Source: Aromatoleum toluolicum (GTDB taxonomy: Bacteria; Pseudomonadota; Gammaproteobacteria; Burkholderiales; Rhodocyclaceae). Taken from it: a stretch of DNA of 64,000 nucleotides. A program made the position numbers and the translations under genes. Under the pieces are notes generated by a model. It saw only the letters and a list, made by a program, of their open reading frames with translations. It did not search any database and was not told the origin of the DNA. The stretch spans positions 22,432-86,431 of the forward strand of contig NZ_WTVS01000022.1 in assembly GCF_012911005.2 (NCBI RefSeq). Direction: 5' to 3'. Each line of letters begins with the position of its first letter. The stretch's first letter is position 1. Positions 53,835 to 60,553 of this stretch are shown here, one piece after another.

Positions 53835-54254
53835 TTATTCGACGTCGACGATCGTCACCTCGTGGACCATCTCCGCCGTCTTGGCCAGCATGATCGACGC
53901 GGAGCAGTACTTCTCCGCCGACAGGTGCACGGCGCGTTCCACCGTTTCGCGCTTCAACCCCTTGCCGGTCACCGTGAAGTGGAAGGTGATGCGAGTGAAT
54001 ACCTTGGGATCGGTCTCGGCCCGTTCCGCGATGAGCTTCACCTCGCAGTTGCGCACATCGTGGCGGCCGCGCTGCAGGATCAGCACCACATCGAACGCCG
54101 TGCAGCCGCCGGCCCCCGCCAGCATCATCTCCATCGGCCGCGGCGCGAGGTTGCGTCCGCCCGCCTCCGGGGCTCCGTCCATCGCAACGACGTGACCGGT
54201 GCCGGTCTCGGCAAGAAAGGTCATCCCGTCGACCCATTTGATCGTGCATTCCAT
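53835..54254 (-). CDS. OsmC-family peroxiredoxin-like protein
   Basis: A 139-residue OsmC-like protein with the two conserved cysteines, in AGAGGCTAFDVVLIL near residue 51 and EKYCSASIMLAKTAE near residue 118. It also has the RPMEMMLAGAGGC segment that marks the YhfA subgroup. Family members reduce organic peroxides or bind thiols; the YhfA group is less well characterised. The ATG at 54254 starts MECTIKWVDG. It is convergent with coq7. A GC-rich dyad lies upstream, and the next 1 kb has no recognised protein gene. Confidence 0.93.
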   Translation of the reverse strand: MECTIKWVDGMTFLAETGTGHVVAMDGAPEAGGRNLAPRPMEMMLAGAGGCTAFDVVLILQRGRHDVRNCEVKLIAERAETDPKVFTRITFHFTVTGKGLKRETVERAVHLSAEKYCSASIMLAKTAEMVHEVTIVDVE

Positions 54255-54439
54255 CTTTGACTCCGTTGTCGGCTGGATTGGGGTCGCCCTTGGTCGACCG
54301 GGTGGCGATTTTACCGGAATGCCCCGCGCGGTCGCCCAGTCTCGCCATATGCCGTTGTTGCATTGCAGCATGCCGAGCAACCTGACTGTCGGGTAGAGAC
54401 TCGCGCTAAGGGAACCCTGCCGCGCTGGCGTCGCGCAAA

Positions 54440-54453
54440 TTGATATACGTCAA
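54440..54453. promoter_or_regulatory. FNR/ANR-type binding site
   Basis: TTGATATACGTCAA matches the FNR consensus TTGAT-N4-ATCAA at nine of ten positions. Downstream lie an AT-rich stretch, TTGTAA (54458-54463) and TATCTT (54480-54485), which are acceptable -35/-10 elements 16 bases apart. The box centre is about 45 bases ahead of the predicted start, near but not exactly at the usual -41.5. It does not precede a recognisable protein gene. Confidence 0.6.
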
Positions 54454-54489
54454 TGAGTTGTAATTTTATAAGCAATGCTTATCTTTCGA

Positions 54490-54657
54490 TTAAAACATTT
54501 ATAGTGCAACGCACAAAAAAATCTTGCCACGCCGAGTTCGGCTACGGATAATCGTAACCAGTCGGATCAATTGAGCTTCGTGATCCAAACCGTGTCTCCT
54601 CCACCCTCCTCCTTTGGTGTGGATTTAACGCAGTCCTCCAAGGACTGCGTTTTTTTT
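54490..54657 (+). ncRNA. Candidate anaerobically induced small RNA
   Basis: No credible ORF. The stretch from just after the FNR-type box to a strong intrinsic terminator (about 168 bases) has three parts. First, an AT-rich 5' region with an A7 run. Second, a CU-rich segment with anti-Shine-Dalgarno motifs TCTCCTCC (54595-54602) and CCCTCCTCC (54604-54612), which can be exposed in a 23-base loop closed by CCAAA (54585-54589) and TTTGG (54613-54617). Third, a terminator hairpin with a 3' U-run typical of Hfq-dependent RNAs. The 5' end is uncertain within about 25 bases. No known Rfam family is recognised. Confidence 0.45.
54627..54657 (+). terminator. Strong rho-independent terminator in the osmC-rplM gap
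   Basis: An 11-bp perfect stem (AACGCAGTCCT with AGGACTGCGTT), a 3-base loop and eight T residues. No coding sequence precedes it for over 400 bases on this strand, and the nearest upstream plus-strand gene, coq7, ends at 53777. Confidence 0.93.
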
Positions 54658-55168
54658 GGTGCGGTCCGAAATCGGCTGCACTCTTCGCGCAACGAGCCGC
54701 GGTCACTTGCGGACAACATCGTTGAGCCCGCACATCTGCTTCGCGCCATCATCCATCGTATCTTCGGCTCAGACGGTGAGCGCCTCCGTTTCGCGCGCCG
54801 ACCTGCCGCCGTAGGTGAGGAAGCCTTCATATATGGGCACCAGACCCCGCATCCGGCGATACGGTTCCTCGCTTGCCGCCTGTTGCCGGTCGCACATGGC
54901 ACTCTCGCCGCTACCGTCGAGCATGCCCATGAACCCATCCGAGGTGCGCAGCAGGAGGGCGTTGTTAGCAGGAGGGCGTTGTTTCCCGCTCCTGTGATCG
55001 GCGCAAGCCGCCAAGTGTCATTAGCTCGAAGTGCTCTATCAATTACGCTAAATCATGCAAGGGCGGCGGCTTTGAGCTGACACAAGTGTCGGCGAACTTG
55101 TCCGAGCCGGCGGCGGCCACCCGAGTCCCGGCTCCATCGCTGCCGCAACGCCGATCATTGATCCTGAT
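54658..55168. other. Gap with no recognisable gene
   Basis: Open frames exist on both strands, but none has a recognisable product. The best is a minus-strand frame ending at 54769, with MCDRQQAASEEPYRRMRGL, which I do not recognise. A 17-bp tandem direct duplication (AGCAGGAGGGCGTTGTT, 54950-54966 and 54967-54983) is present. Base composition is less GC-biased than nearby genes. The stretch could be decayed coding sequence. Confidence 0.5.
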
Positions 55169-55195
55169 TTGACTTTCGGCTGTGCTTCCTATTAC
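55169..55195 (+). promoter_or_regulatory. Possible sigma-70 promoter of rplM-rpsI
   Basis: TTGACT (55169-55174) and TATTAC (55190-55195) are spaced by 15 bases, a little short, 60 bases upstream of the rplM start. Confidence 0.35.
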
Positions 55196-55254
55196 CATCA
55201 CGAGCTTTCCGTTTATTGGCCTCTGCCCCAGGCCGGACAAGATCGAGGATTCGA

Positions 55255-55683
55255 ATGAAAACGTTTTCTGCCAAGCCGCACGAAGTCAAGCGCGACTGGT
55301 TTGTTGTCGACGCTGCGGACAAGGTGCTTGGCCGGGTCGCCGCCGAGGTAGCCCGCCGTCTGCGTGGCAAGCACAAACCCATTTACACGCCGCACGTCGA
55401 TACCGGCGACTTCATCGTCGTGGTCAACGTCGAGAAGCTGCGTGTCACCGGTAACAAGGCGCAGGACAAGAAGTACTACCGCCATACCGGTTTTCCGGGC
55501 GGAATCTACGAAACCAACTTCACCAAGCTGCAGCAGCGCTTCCCGGAACGCGTGCTCGAAAAGGCGGTGAAGGGCATGCTGCCGAAGGGGCCGCTGGGTT
55601 ACGCCATGCTGAAGAAGCTGAAGTGCTACGCGGGTGCCGAGCATCCGCATGCCGCTCAGCAGCCCAAAGTTCTCGAGATCTGA
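55255..55683 (+). CDS. rplM: 50S ribosomal protein L13
   Basis: A 142-residue ribosomal protein, essential for early 50S assembly. Family landmarks: [20 protein letters not shown] at the N-terminus (quoted in part), [20 protein letters not shown] near residue 25, and [21 protein letters not shown] near residue 105. The ATG at 55255 gives the usual start. It forms the universal rplM-rpsI operon with rpsI 13 bases downstream. It shows strong codon bias, as expected. Confidence 0.98.
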   Translation: MKTFSAKPHEVKRDWFVVDAADKVLGRVAAEVARRLRGKHKPIYTPHVDTGDFIVVVNVEKLRVTGNKAQDKKYYRHTGFPGGIYETNFTKLQQRFPERVLEKAVKGMLPKGPLGYAMLKKLKCYAGAEHPHAAQQPKVLEI

Positions 55684-55696
55684 CAGGAGCCGATCA

Positions 55697-56089
55697 ATGG
55701 CTGTGACTTACAACTACGGCACTGGCCGCCGCAAGACTGCGGTTGCCCGTGTTTTCATCAAGCCGGGTTCCGGCAACATCGTCGTCAACGGCAAGCCCCT
55801 GGACGAGTTCTTCTCGCGTGAAACGGGTCGCATGATCGTGCGCCAGCCGCTCACGCTGACTGAGAACGAAAACCGCTTCGACATCATGGTGAACGTCACC
55901 GGTGGTGGCGAGTCGGGTCAGGCGGGTGCAGTTCGTCACGGTATCACCCGTGCGCTGATCGAATACGATGCCGAGCTGAAGCCGGTGCTGCGCAAGGCTG
56001 GTTTCGTGACCCGCGACGCGCGCGAAGTCGAACGGAAGAAGGTTGGTTTCCGCAAGGCCCGTCGCCGCAAGCAGTTCTCGAAGCGCTGA
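55697..56089 (+). CDS. rpsI: 30S ribosomal protein S9
   Basis: A 130-residue ribosomal protein contacting the P-site tRNA through its basic C-terminal tail. It shows [18 protein letters not shown] at the start, [19 protein letters not shown] in the middle and the extended [11 protein letters not shown] tail. AGGAG lies at 8 bases before the ATG. The operon ends with a strong terminator 26 bases downstream. Confidence 0.98.
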   Translation: MAVTYNYGTGRRKTAVARVFIKPGSGNIVVNGKPLDEFFSRETGRMIVRQPLTLTENENRFDIMVNVTGGGESGQAGAVRHGITRALIEYDAELKPVLRKAGFVTRDAREVERKKVGFRKARRRKQFSKR

Positions 56090-56115
56090 TACCTTTTCCC
56101 GGTATCCGCTGGCAC

Positions 56116-56148
56116 AAAAAGCCGCCCGATGGGCGGCTTTTTGCTTTT
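56116..56148 (+). terminator. Rho-independent terminator after rpsI
   Basis: A 12-bp perfect stem (AAAAAGCCGCCC with GGGCGGCTTTTT) and 3-base loop GAT, followed by GCTTTT. Confidence 0.93.
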
Positions 56149-56223
56149 CTGCGCGCAAAACCGGCGGGCGATGGGTGAGATAATTAAAAGCTGCATCGGG
56201 GATTGCCCCGCCAAGGAGAAAGC

Positions 56224-57252
56224 ATGATCAAGGTTGGTGTCGTCGGCGGTACGGGTTATACGGGTGTCGAACTGCTCAGGTTGCTTGCGCGTCACCCCGA
56301 CGTTCAGTTGCACGCGATCACGTCGCGCGGCGACGCGGGCATGGCAGTGTCCGAGATGTTCCCGAGCCTGCGCGGCCGCGTCGATCTGCGTTTCGTCACG
56401 CCCGCCGAGGCTGAACTCGACCGCTGCGACGTCGTGTTCTTTGCCACGCCCAACGGCATCGCGATGCAGCAGGCGCGCGAACTCGTCGACAAGGGCGTCC
56501 GCGTCATCGATCTCGCTGCCGACTTCCGTATCCGCGACATTGCCGAATGGCAGAAGTGGTACGGCATGACGCACGCCGCGCCCGAGCTTGTCGCCGAAGC
56601 CGTGTACGGGCTGCCGGAGCGCAACCGCGAGCAGATCCGGGCGGCCCGCGTCCTTGCCAATCCCGGCTGCTACCCCACGGCCGTGCAACTGGGCTTCCTG
56701 CCTCTGATCGAGGCGGGCGTGGCGGACCTTTCGCATTTGATCGCCGATGCCAAGTCAGGCGTCTCGGGAGCCGGGCGCAAGGCGGAGGTGCATACGCTGT
56801 TCGCCGAGTCCGCCGACAGCTTCAAGGCGTACGGCGTGCCGGGGCATCGCCATCTGCCTGAAATCCGCCAAGGGCTGGTCGGTATGGCCGGCAAGGCAGT
56901 CGGCCTGACCTTCGTGCCGCATCTCACACCGATGATCCGCGGTATCCACGCGACGCTGTATGTCCGGCTCACGCAGAATGTGGACGTGCAAAGCCTGTTC
57001 GAGTCGCGCTATCGCGCCGAGCCGTTCGTTGATGTGATGCCGGCGGGCAGCCACCCCGAAACCCGCTCGGTTCGTGCGAGCAACATGTGTCGCATCGCCG
57101 TCCATCGTCCGCAGGGCGGCGATGTCGTCGTCGTCCTGTCGGTCATCGACAACCTCGTGAAAGGGGCGGCCGGGCAGGCGGTGCAGAACATGAACATCAT
57201 GTTCGGTTTCGAGGAGACCCAGGGGCTCGACATCGTGCCCGTCAGTCCCTGA
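56224..57252 (+). CDS. argC: N-acetyl-gamma-glutamyl-phosphate reductase
   Basis: A 342-residue NADPH-dependent enzyme, the third step of arginine synthesis. The N-terminal dinucleotide fold is [20 protein letters not shown]. The catalytic Cys149 lies in [14 protein letters not shown]. Length and domain order match type 1 ArgC. The ATG at 56224 is preceded by AAGGAGAAAGC. In many betaproteobacteria argC follows rpsI and precedes erpA, as here. It is a separate unit from the ribosomal genes because of the intervening terminator. Confidence 0.97.
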   Translation: MIKVGVVGGTGYTGVELLRLLARHPDVQLHAITSRGDAGMAVSEMFPSLRGRVDLRFVTPAEAELDRCDVVFFATPNGIAMQQARELVDKGVRVIDLAADFRIRDIAEWQKWYGMTHAAPELVAEAVYGLPERNREQIRAARVLANPGCYPTAVQLGFLPLIEAGVADLSHLIADAKSGVSGAGRKAEVHTLFAESADSFKAYGVPGHRHLPEIRQGLVGMAGKAVGLTFVPHLTPMIRGIHATLYVRLTQNVDVQSLFESRYRAEPFVDVMPAGSHPETRSVRASNMCRIAVHRPQGGDVVVVLSVIDNLVKGAAGQAVQNMNIMFGFEETQGLDIVPVSP

Positions 57253-57284
57253 CGGAACCAATCGCGGCGATAGCCACTCTCATT

Positions 57285-57313
57285 TTGACGAAACGTGTCG
57301 GGTGACGCATTAT
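57285..57313 (+). promoter_or_regulatory. Probable sigma-70 promoter of erpA
   Basis: TTGACG (57285-57290) and CATTAT (57308-57313) lie 17 bases apart, 30 bases before the erpA start codon and after the argC stop. Confidence 0.55.
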
Positions 57314-57343
57314 TTGAAAGTGCACACCCCTTCAGGAGATAAC

Positions 57344-57694
57344 ATGAACACTGCAGTCGAAACGCCCGAACTGCTTGTCTTCACCGACAGCGCAGCCGGC
57401 AAGGTCAAGGAACTGATCGAGGAAGAGGGCAATCCCGAACTCAAGCTGCGCGTTTTCGTCAGCGGTGGTGGCTGCTCGGGCTTCCAGTACGGCTTCACTT
57501 TCGACGAGGAAGTGAACGAGGACGACACCGCGTTCGAGAAGAACGGCGTGACCCTGCTGATCGACTCGATGAGCTACCAGTATCTGGTTGGCGCCGAGAT
57601 CGACTATACGGAAGGTCTCGAAGGCTCGCAGTTCGTCATCCGCAATCCCAACGCGACGAGCACCTGCGGCTGCGGATCTTCCTTCTCCGCCTGA
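57344..57694 (+). CDS. erpA: A-type iron-sulfur cluster carrier ErpA
   Basis: A 116-residue A-type carrier that delivers [Fe-S] clusters to apoproteins, including isoprenoid enzymes. The three conserved cysteines are visible: Cys44 in [10 protein letters not shown], and Cys108 and Cys110 in STCGCGSSF. The ATG at 57344 follows AGGAGATAAC, a good ribosome site. Its position after argC and before the M23 peptidase is common in betaproteobacteria. A very long terminator hairpin follows. Confidence 0.96.
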   Translation: MNTAVETPELLVFTDSAAGKVKELIEEEGNPELKLRVFVSGGGCSGFQYGFTFDEEVNEDDTAFEKNGVTLLIDSMSYQYLVGAEIDYTEGLEGSQFVIRNPNATSTCGCGSSFSA

Positions 57695-57705
57695 CGCGCG
57701 CGCTG

Positions 57706-57753
57706 CCCATCAAATAAAACGGGAGGCCTCGGCCTCCCGTTTTATTTGATGGG
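57706..57753. terminator. Perfect 23-bp bidirectional terminator between erpA and M23 peptidase
   Basis: Two perfectly complementary 23-base arms (57706-57728 and 57731-57753) flank a 2-base loop. The stem has a GC-rich head (GGGAGGCC) and an AT-rich foot, so each strand has hairpin plus T-rich tail (CCCGTTTTATTTG) on its 3' side. It separates converging genes. Confidence 0.93.
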
Positions 57754-57769
57754 CTATCCGTGCCGCAGA

Positions 57770-59092
57770 TCAGTCCGCGCGTGCCACCGTCGTACGATCG
57801 AGCAGCGCCAGGCGCTCGAGCAGCGGTGCAGTGTCGCGACGGAAACTGGCAAGCGCGGCGCTCCCGAGCGGTTGGGTGGTCGGCAGCGCGATCTTCATCG
57901 GATCGCGAGCGACACCGTTCACACGGATCTCGAAGTGCAGGTGCGCGCCCGTCGACCATCCGGTCGATCCGACAAAGCCGATTACATCGCCTTGGCGGAC
58001 GCGCTGGCCCTTGCGCAGCCCCTTCGCGAAGCCGTTCAGGTGTGCGTAGGCGCTTTCGTAGCCGTCGCGGTGCTGGATCACGACGGTGTTGCCATAGCCG
58101 CCCTGGCTGCCCGCGAATTCAACGACGCCGTTCGATGCCGCCTTGACCGGGGTTCCCGTCGCTGCGGCGAAATCCGTACCCTTGTGCGCCTTCCAGCGTT
58201 TGTGGATCGGGTGCATGCGGCCCCCGAAGTTGGAAGAAATGCGCGAGAACTCGAGCGGATAGCGCAGGAAGGCCTGGTTAAGCCCTCGTCCGTCGGGCGT
58301 GAAATACGCGTCGGACCCGTCCTCGTCCCGATGCAGTACGACCGTGTGGCGCTTGCCGTCATTGACGAACTCGGCCGCCAGGATGCGGCCGGCTCCCGCG
58401 GGCATGCCCCGATCGTGCAGCGACTCATACACGATGCTGAAGCGGTCGCCACGCCGCAGGTCGCTGCTGAAGTCGATTTCGGTACCAAAGATTTCCGCAA
58501 GCTTCGTCGCGACGCTATCGGGGACTCCCGCCGCGTCGGTTGCGCCGAATAGCGTCTGGCGGATCGTTCCTGAGCGCATCTCGACGTTGACGCCCAGTGT
58601 TGCGGCCGTGCGGGTGCGGGATTCGAGACCGGCAGCCGTCCGCTCCACCGTGTAGCGCTCGTCGCCGCCCGCGACCGGCAGGCTCAGGAATGCAATCCTC
58701 CCGTCCGTCTGCACGGTGGCGAGGACCGATCGTCCGGCCCGCAACTGTCTCTGTGCCTGCACCCCTTCCGGCTGGTTCAGGTAGTCGAGGACTTCCGCAT
58801 CGTTGGCGCCGACTCGCCGCAGGATCGCCTGTATCGTGTCGCCGGGGCGCACGCGCTCGTCGAAGACGAAGGGCAGATCCGTGGCATCGGCAACGGGCGA
58901 TGCAATCGCCCCAAGGCGTTCCACGACCGATTGCGTGACGATCGAAGTTTGCGGCGCCCCCGGGGGGACGGCTGTCGCGGCAACGACGCCCAGCAGCGAC
59001 GTGCCGGCCAACGCGCCGACGGCCCACCGCTTGCGTCCGGTGGGGAGGAGGCCGTTGAGTTCGGCTAGAATCGTGACTTTTCGTGCCTGCAT
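57770..59092 (-). CDS. M23-family metallopeptidase (LytM domain)
   Basis: A 440-residue envelope protein with one N-terminal membrane helix (VGALAGTSLLGVVAATAV near residue 26), a periplasmic LysM-like/OapA-like region (about 80-130, VRPGDTIQAILRRVGANDAEV, partial quote) and a C-terminal LytM/peptidase M23 domain (about 290-400). Zinc ligands are His and Asp in HKGTDFAAATGTPV and the HLHFEIRVNG motif with catalytic His. It is likely a murein endopeptidase (MepM-like). The ATG at 59092 is chosen; an upstream TTG at 59107 would add five residues. It is divergent from tyrS. Confidence 0.94.
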   Translation of the reverse strand: MQARKVTILAELNGLLPTGRKRWAVGALAGTSLLGVVAATAVPPGAPQTSIVTQSVVERLGAIASPVADATDLPFVFDERVRPGDTIQAILRRVGANDAEVLDYLNQPEGVQAQRQLRAGRSVLATVQTDGRIAFLSLPVAGGDERYTVERTAAGLESRTRTAATLGVNVEMRSGTIRQTLFGATDAAGVPDSVATKLAEIFGTEIDFSSDLRRGDRFSIVYESLHDRGMPAGAGRILAAEFVNDGKRHTVVLHRDEDGSDAYFTPDGRGLNQAFLRYPLEFSRISSNFGGRMHPIHKRWKAHKGTDFAAATGTPVKAASNGVVEFAGSQGGYGNTVVIQHRDGYESAYAHLNGFAKGLRKGQRVRQGDVIGFVGSTGWSTGAHLHFEIRVNGVARDPMKIALPTTQPLGSAALASFRRDTAPLLERLALLDRTTVARAD

Positions 59093-59162
59093 GGGATTTT
59101 CGGACAAAAAACTTCCGCGAGTTTAGCAAAGTTTCTTGTCGTCCCGTTGAATGGAGAGTTGC

Positions 59163-60362
59163 ATGACTGACGTACAGGGAGCCCTCGAACTGATCAAGCG
59201 GGGTGCCGACGAGTTGCTGATAGAGGCCGAGCTTGTCGACAAGCTGAAATCCGGCCGCCCGCTCCGGGTGAAGGCCGGCTTCGACCCTACCGCGCCCGAT
59301 CTGCACCTCGGTCATACGGTCCTCATCAACAAGCTGCGTCACTTTCAGGATCTGGGGCACCAGGTGATGTTCCTCATCGGCGACTTCACCGGCATGATCG
59401 GTGACCCGTCGGGCAAGAACGCCACCCGCCCGCCCCTGTCGCGCGAGCAGATCATGGAGAATGCGCGCACTTACCAGGATCAGGTGTTCAAGATTCTCGA
59501 TCCGAAAAAGACCGAGGTCTGCTTCAACTCGGCGTGGATGGAATCCCTCGGTTCGGCGGGGATGATCCGCCTCGCCTCGCGCAGCACCGTCGCGCGCATG
59601 CTCGAGCGCGATGATTTCGCCAAGCGCTACGCCGCCAACCAGCCGATCTCCATTCACGAATTCCTCTATCCGCTGTGTCAGGGCTACGACTCGGTGGCGA
59701 TGCGTGCGGACATCGAACTCGGCGGCACCGACCAGAAGTTCAACCTGCTGATGGGGCGCGAACTGCAAAAGCACGAGGGCCAGATTCCCCAGTGCGTCCT
59801 GATGATGCCGCTCCTCGAGGGGCTGGACGGTGTGAACAAGATGTCCAAGTCGCTGGGCAACTACATCGGGATTGCAGAAGGGCCGCGCGAGATCTTCGGC
59901 AAGCTGATGTCGATTTCCGACGACCTCATGTGGCGCTACTACGAGCTGCTGTCCTTCCGCTCGATCAGCGAGATCGCCGATCTGCGCCGTGACGCTGAGG
60001 CAGGGCGCAATCCGCGCGACATCAAGGTCATGCTGGCGATGGAACTGGTTGCCCGCTTCCATGACGACGCGGCGGCCGAGGATGCGCGCGCGGAATTCGA
60101 GGCACGCTTCCAGCGCGGCGTGCTACCCGAGGACATGCCCGAGGTGAAGGTGGCAGTCGGGGCCGATGGGATGCCCGTCTTCCAGGTCATCAGGCAGGCC
60201 GGCCTGACCGGTACGACATCGGAGGCGATGCGGATGATCGAGCAGGGGGCGGTGCGACTCGACGGCGATCGCGTCGAGGACAAAGGTCTGGTGCTGCAGG
60301 CAGGGACGACGGTGGTGCTGCAAGTGGGCAAGCGCAAGTTCGCGACCGTGCATCTGGGCTGA
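59163..60362 (+). CDS. tyrS: Tyrosyl-tRNA synthetase (TyrZ type)
   Basis: A class I synthetase of 399 residues. The HIGH-like motif is [14 protein letters not shown] near residue 47 and KMSKS is at residue 226, in [12 protein letters not shown]. The C-terminal S4 domain includes [17 protein letters not shown]. The short HLGHT-type variant is the TyrZ form. The ATG at 59163 is preceded by GGAGAG. An M23 peptidase gene divergent upstream is a common neighbour. Confidence 0.97.
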   Translation: MTDVQGALELIKRGADELLIEAELVDKLKSGRPLRVKAGFDPTAPDLHLGHTVLINKLRHFQDLGHQVMFLIGDFTGMIGDPSGKNATRPPLSREQIMENARTYQDQVFKILDPKKTEVCFNSAWMESLGSAGMIRLASRSTVARMLERDDFAKRYAANQPISIHEFLYPLCQGYDSVAMRADIELGGTDQKFNLLMGRELQKHEGQIPQCVLMMPLLEGLDGVNKMSKSLGNYIGIAEGPREIFGKLMSISDDLMWRYYELLSFRSISEIADLRRDAEAGRNPRDIKVMLAMELVARFHDDAAAEDARAEFEARFQRGVLPEDMPEVKVAVGADGMPVFQVIRQAGLTGTTSEAMRMIEQGAVRLDGDRVEDKGLVLQAGTTVVLQVGKRKFATVHLG

Positions 60363-60553
60363 TGGCTGGCAGCGTTTCACCGACGCGTGACGGCCGAAGG
60401 TCCGCGTCTGTGCAAATGCCATGTGTAATATAGTGTAAACATGCTTCGGGCCGGGCGACGGAGAGTGATCCATGCCCGGCTCGTTGCTCGCGCGCCACCG
60501 ACTTCTCGCGCGAGCGTTATTGCGCCCGTTCTTGAAGGCAGGGTTTCGAGACC

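Noticed and set aside
54769..55014. 81-codon minus-strand frame in the osmC-rplM gap
   Set aside because: No recognisable family, no convincing ribosome site and a duplicated segment inside it. Kept only as a note in the gap entry.
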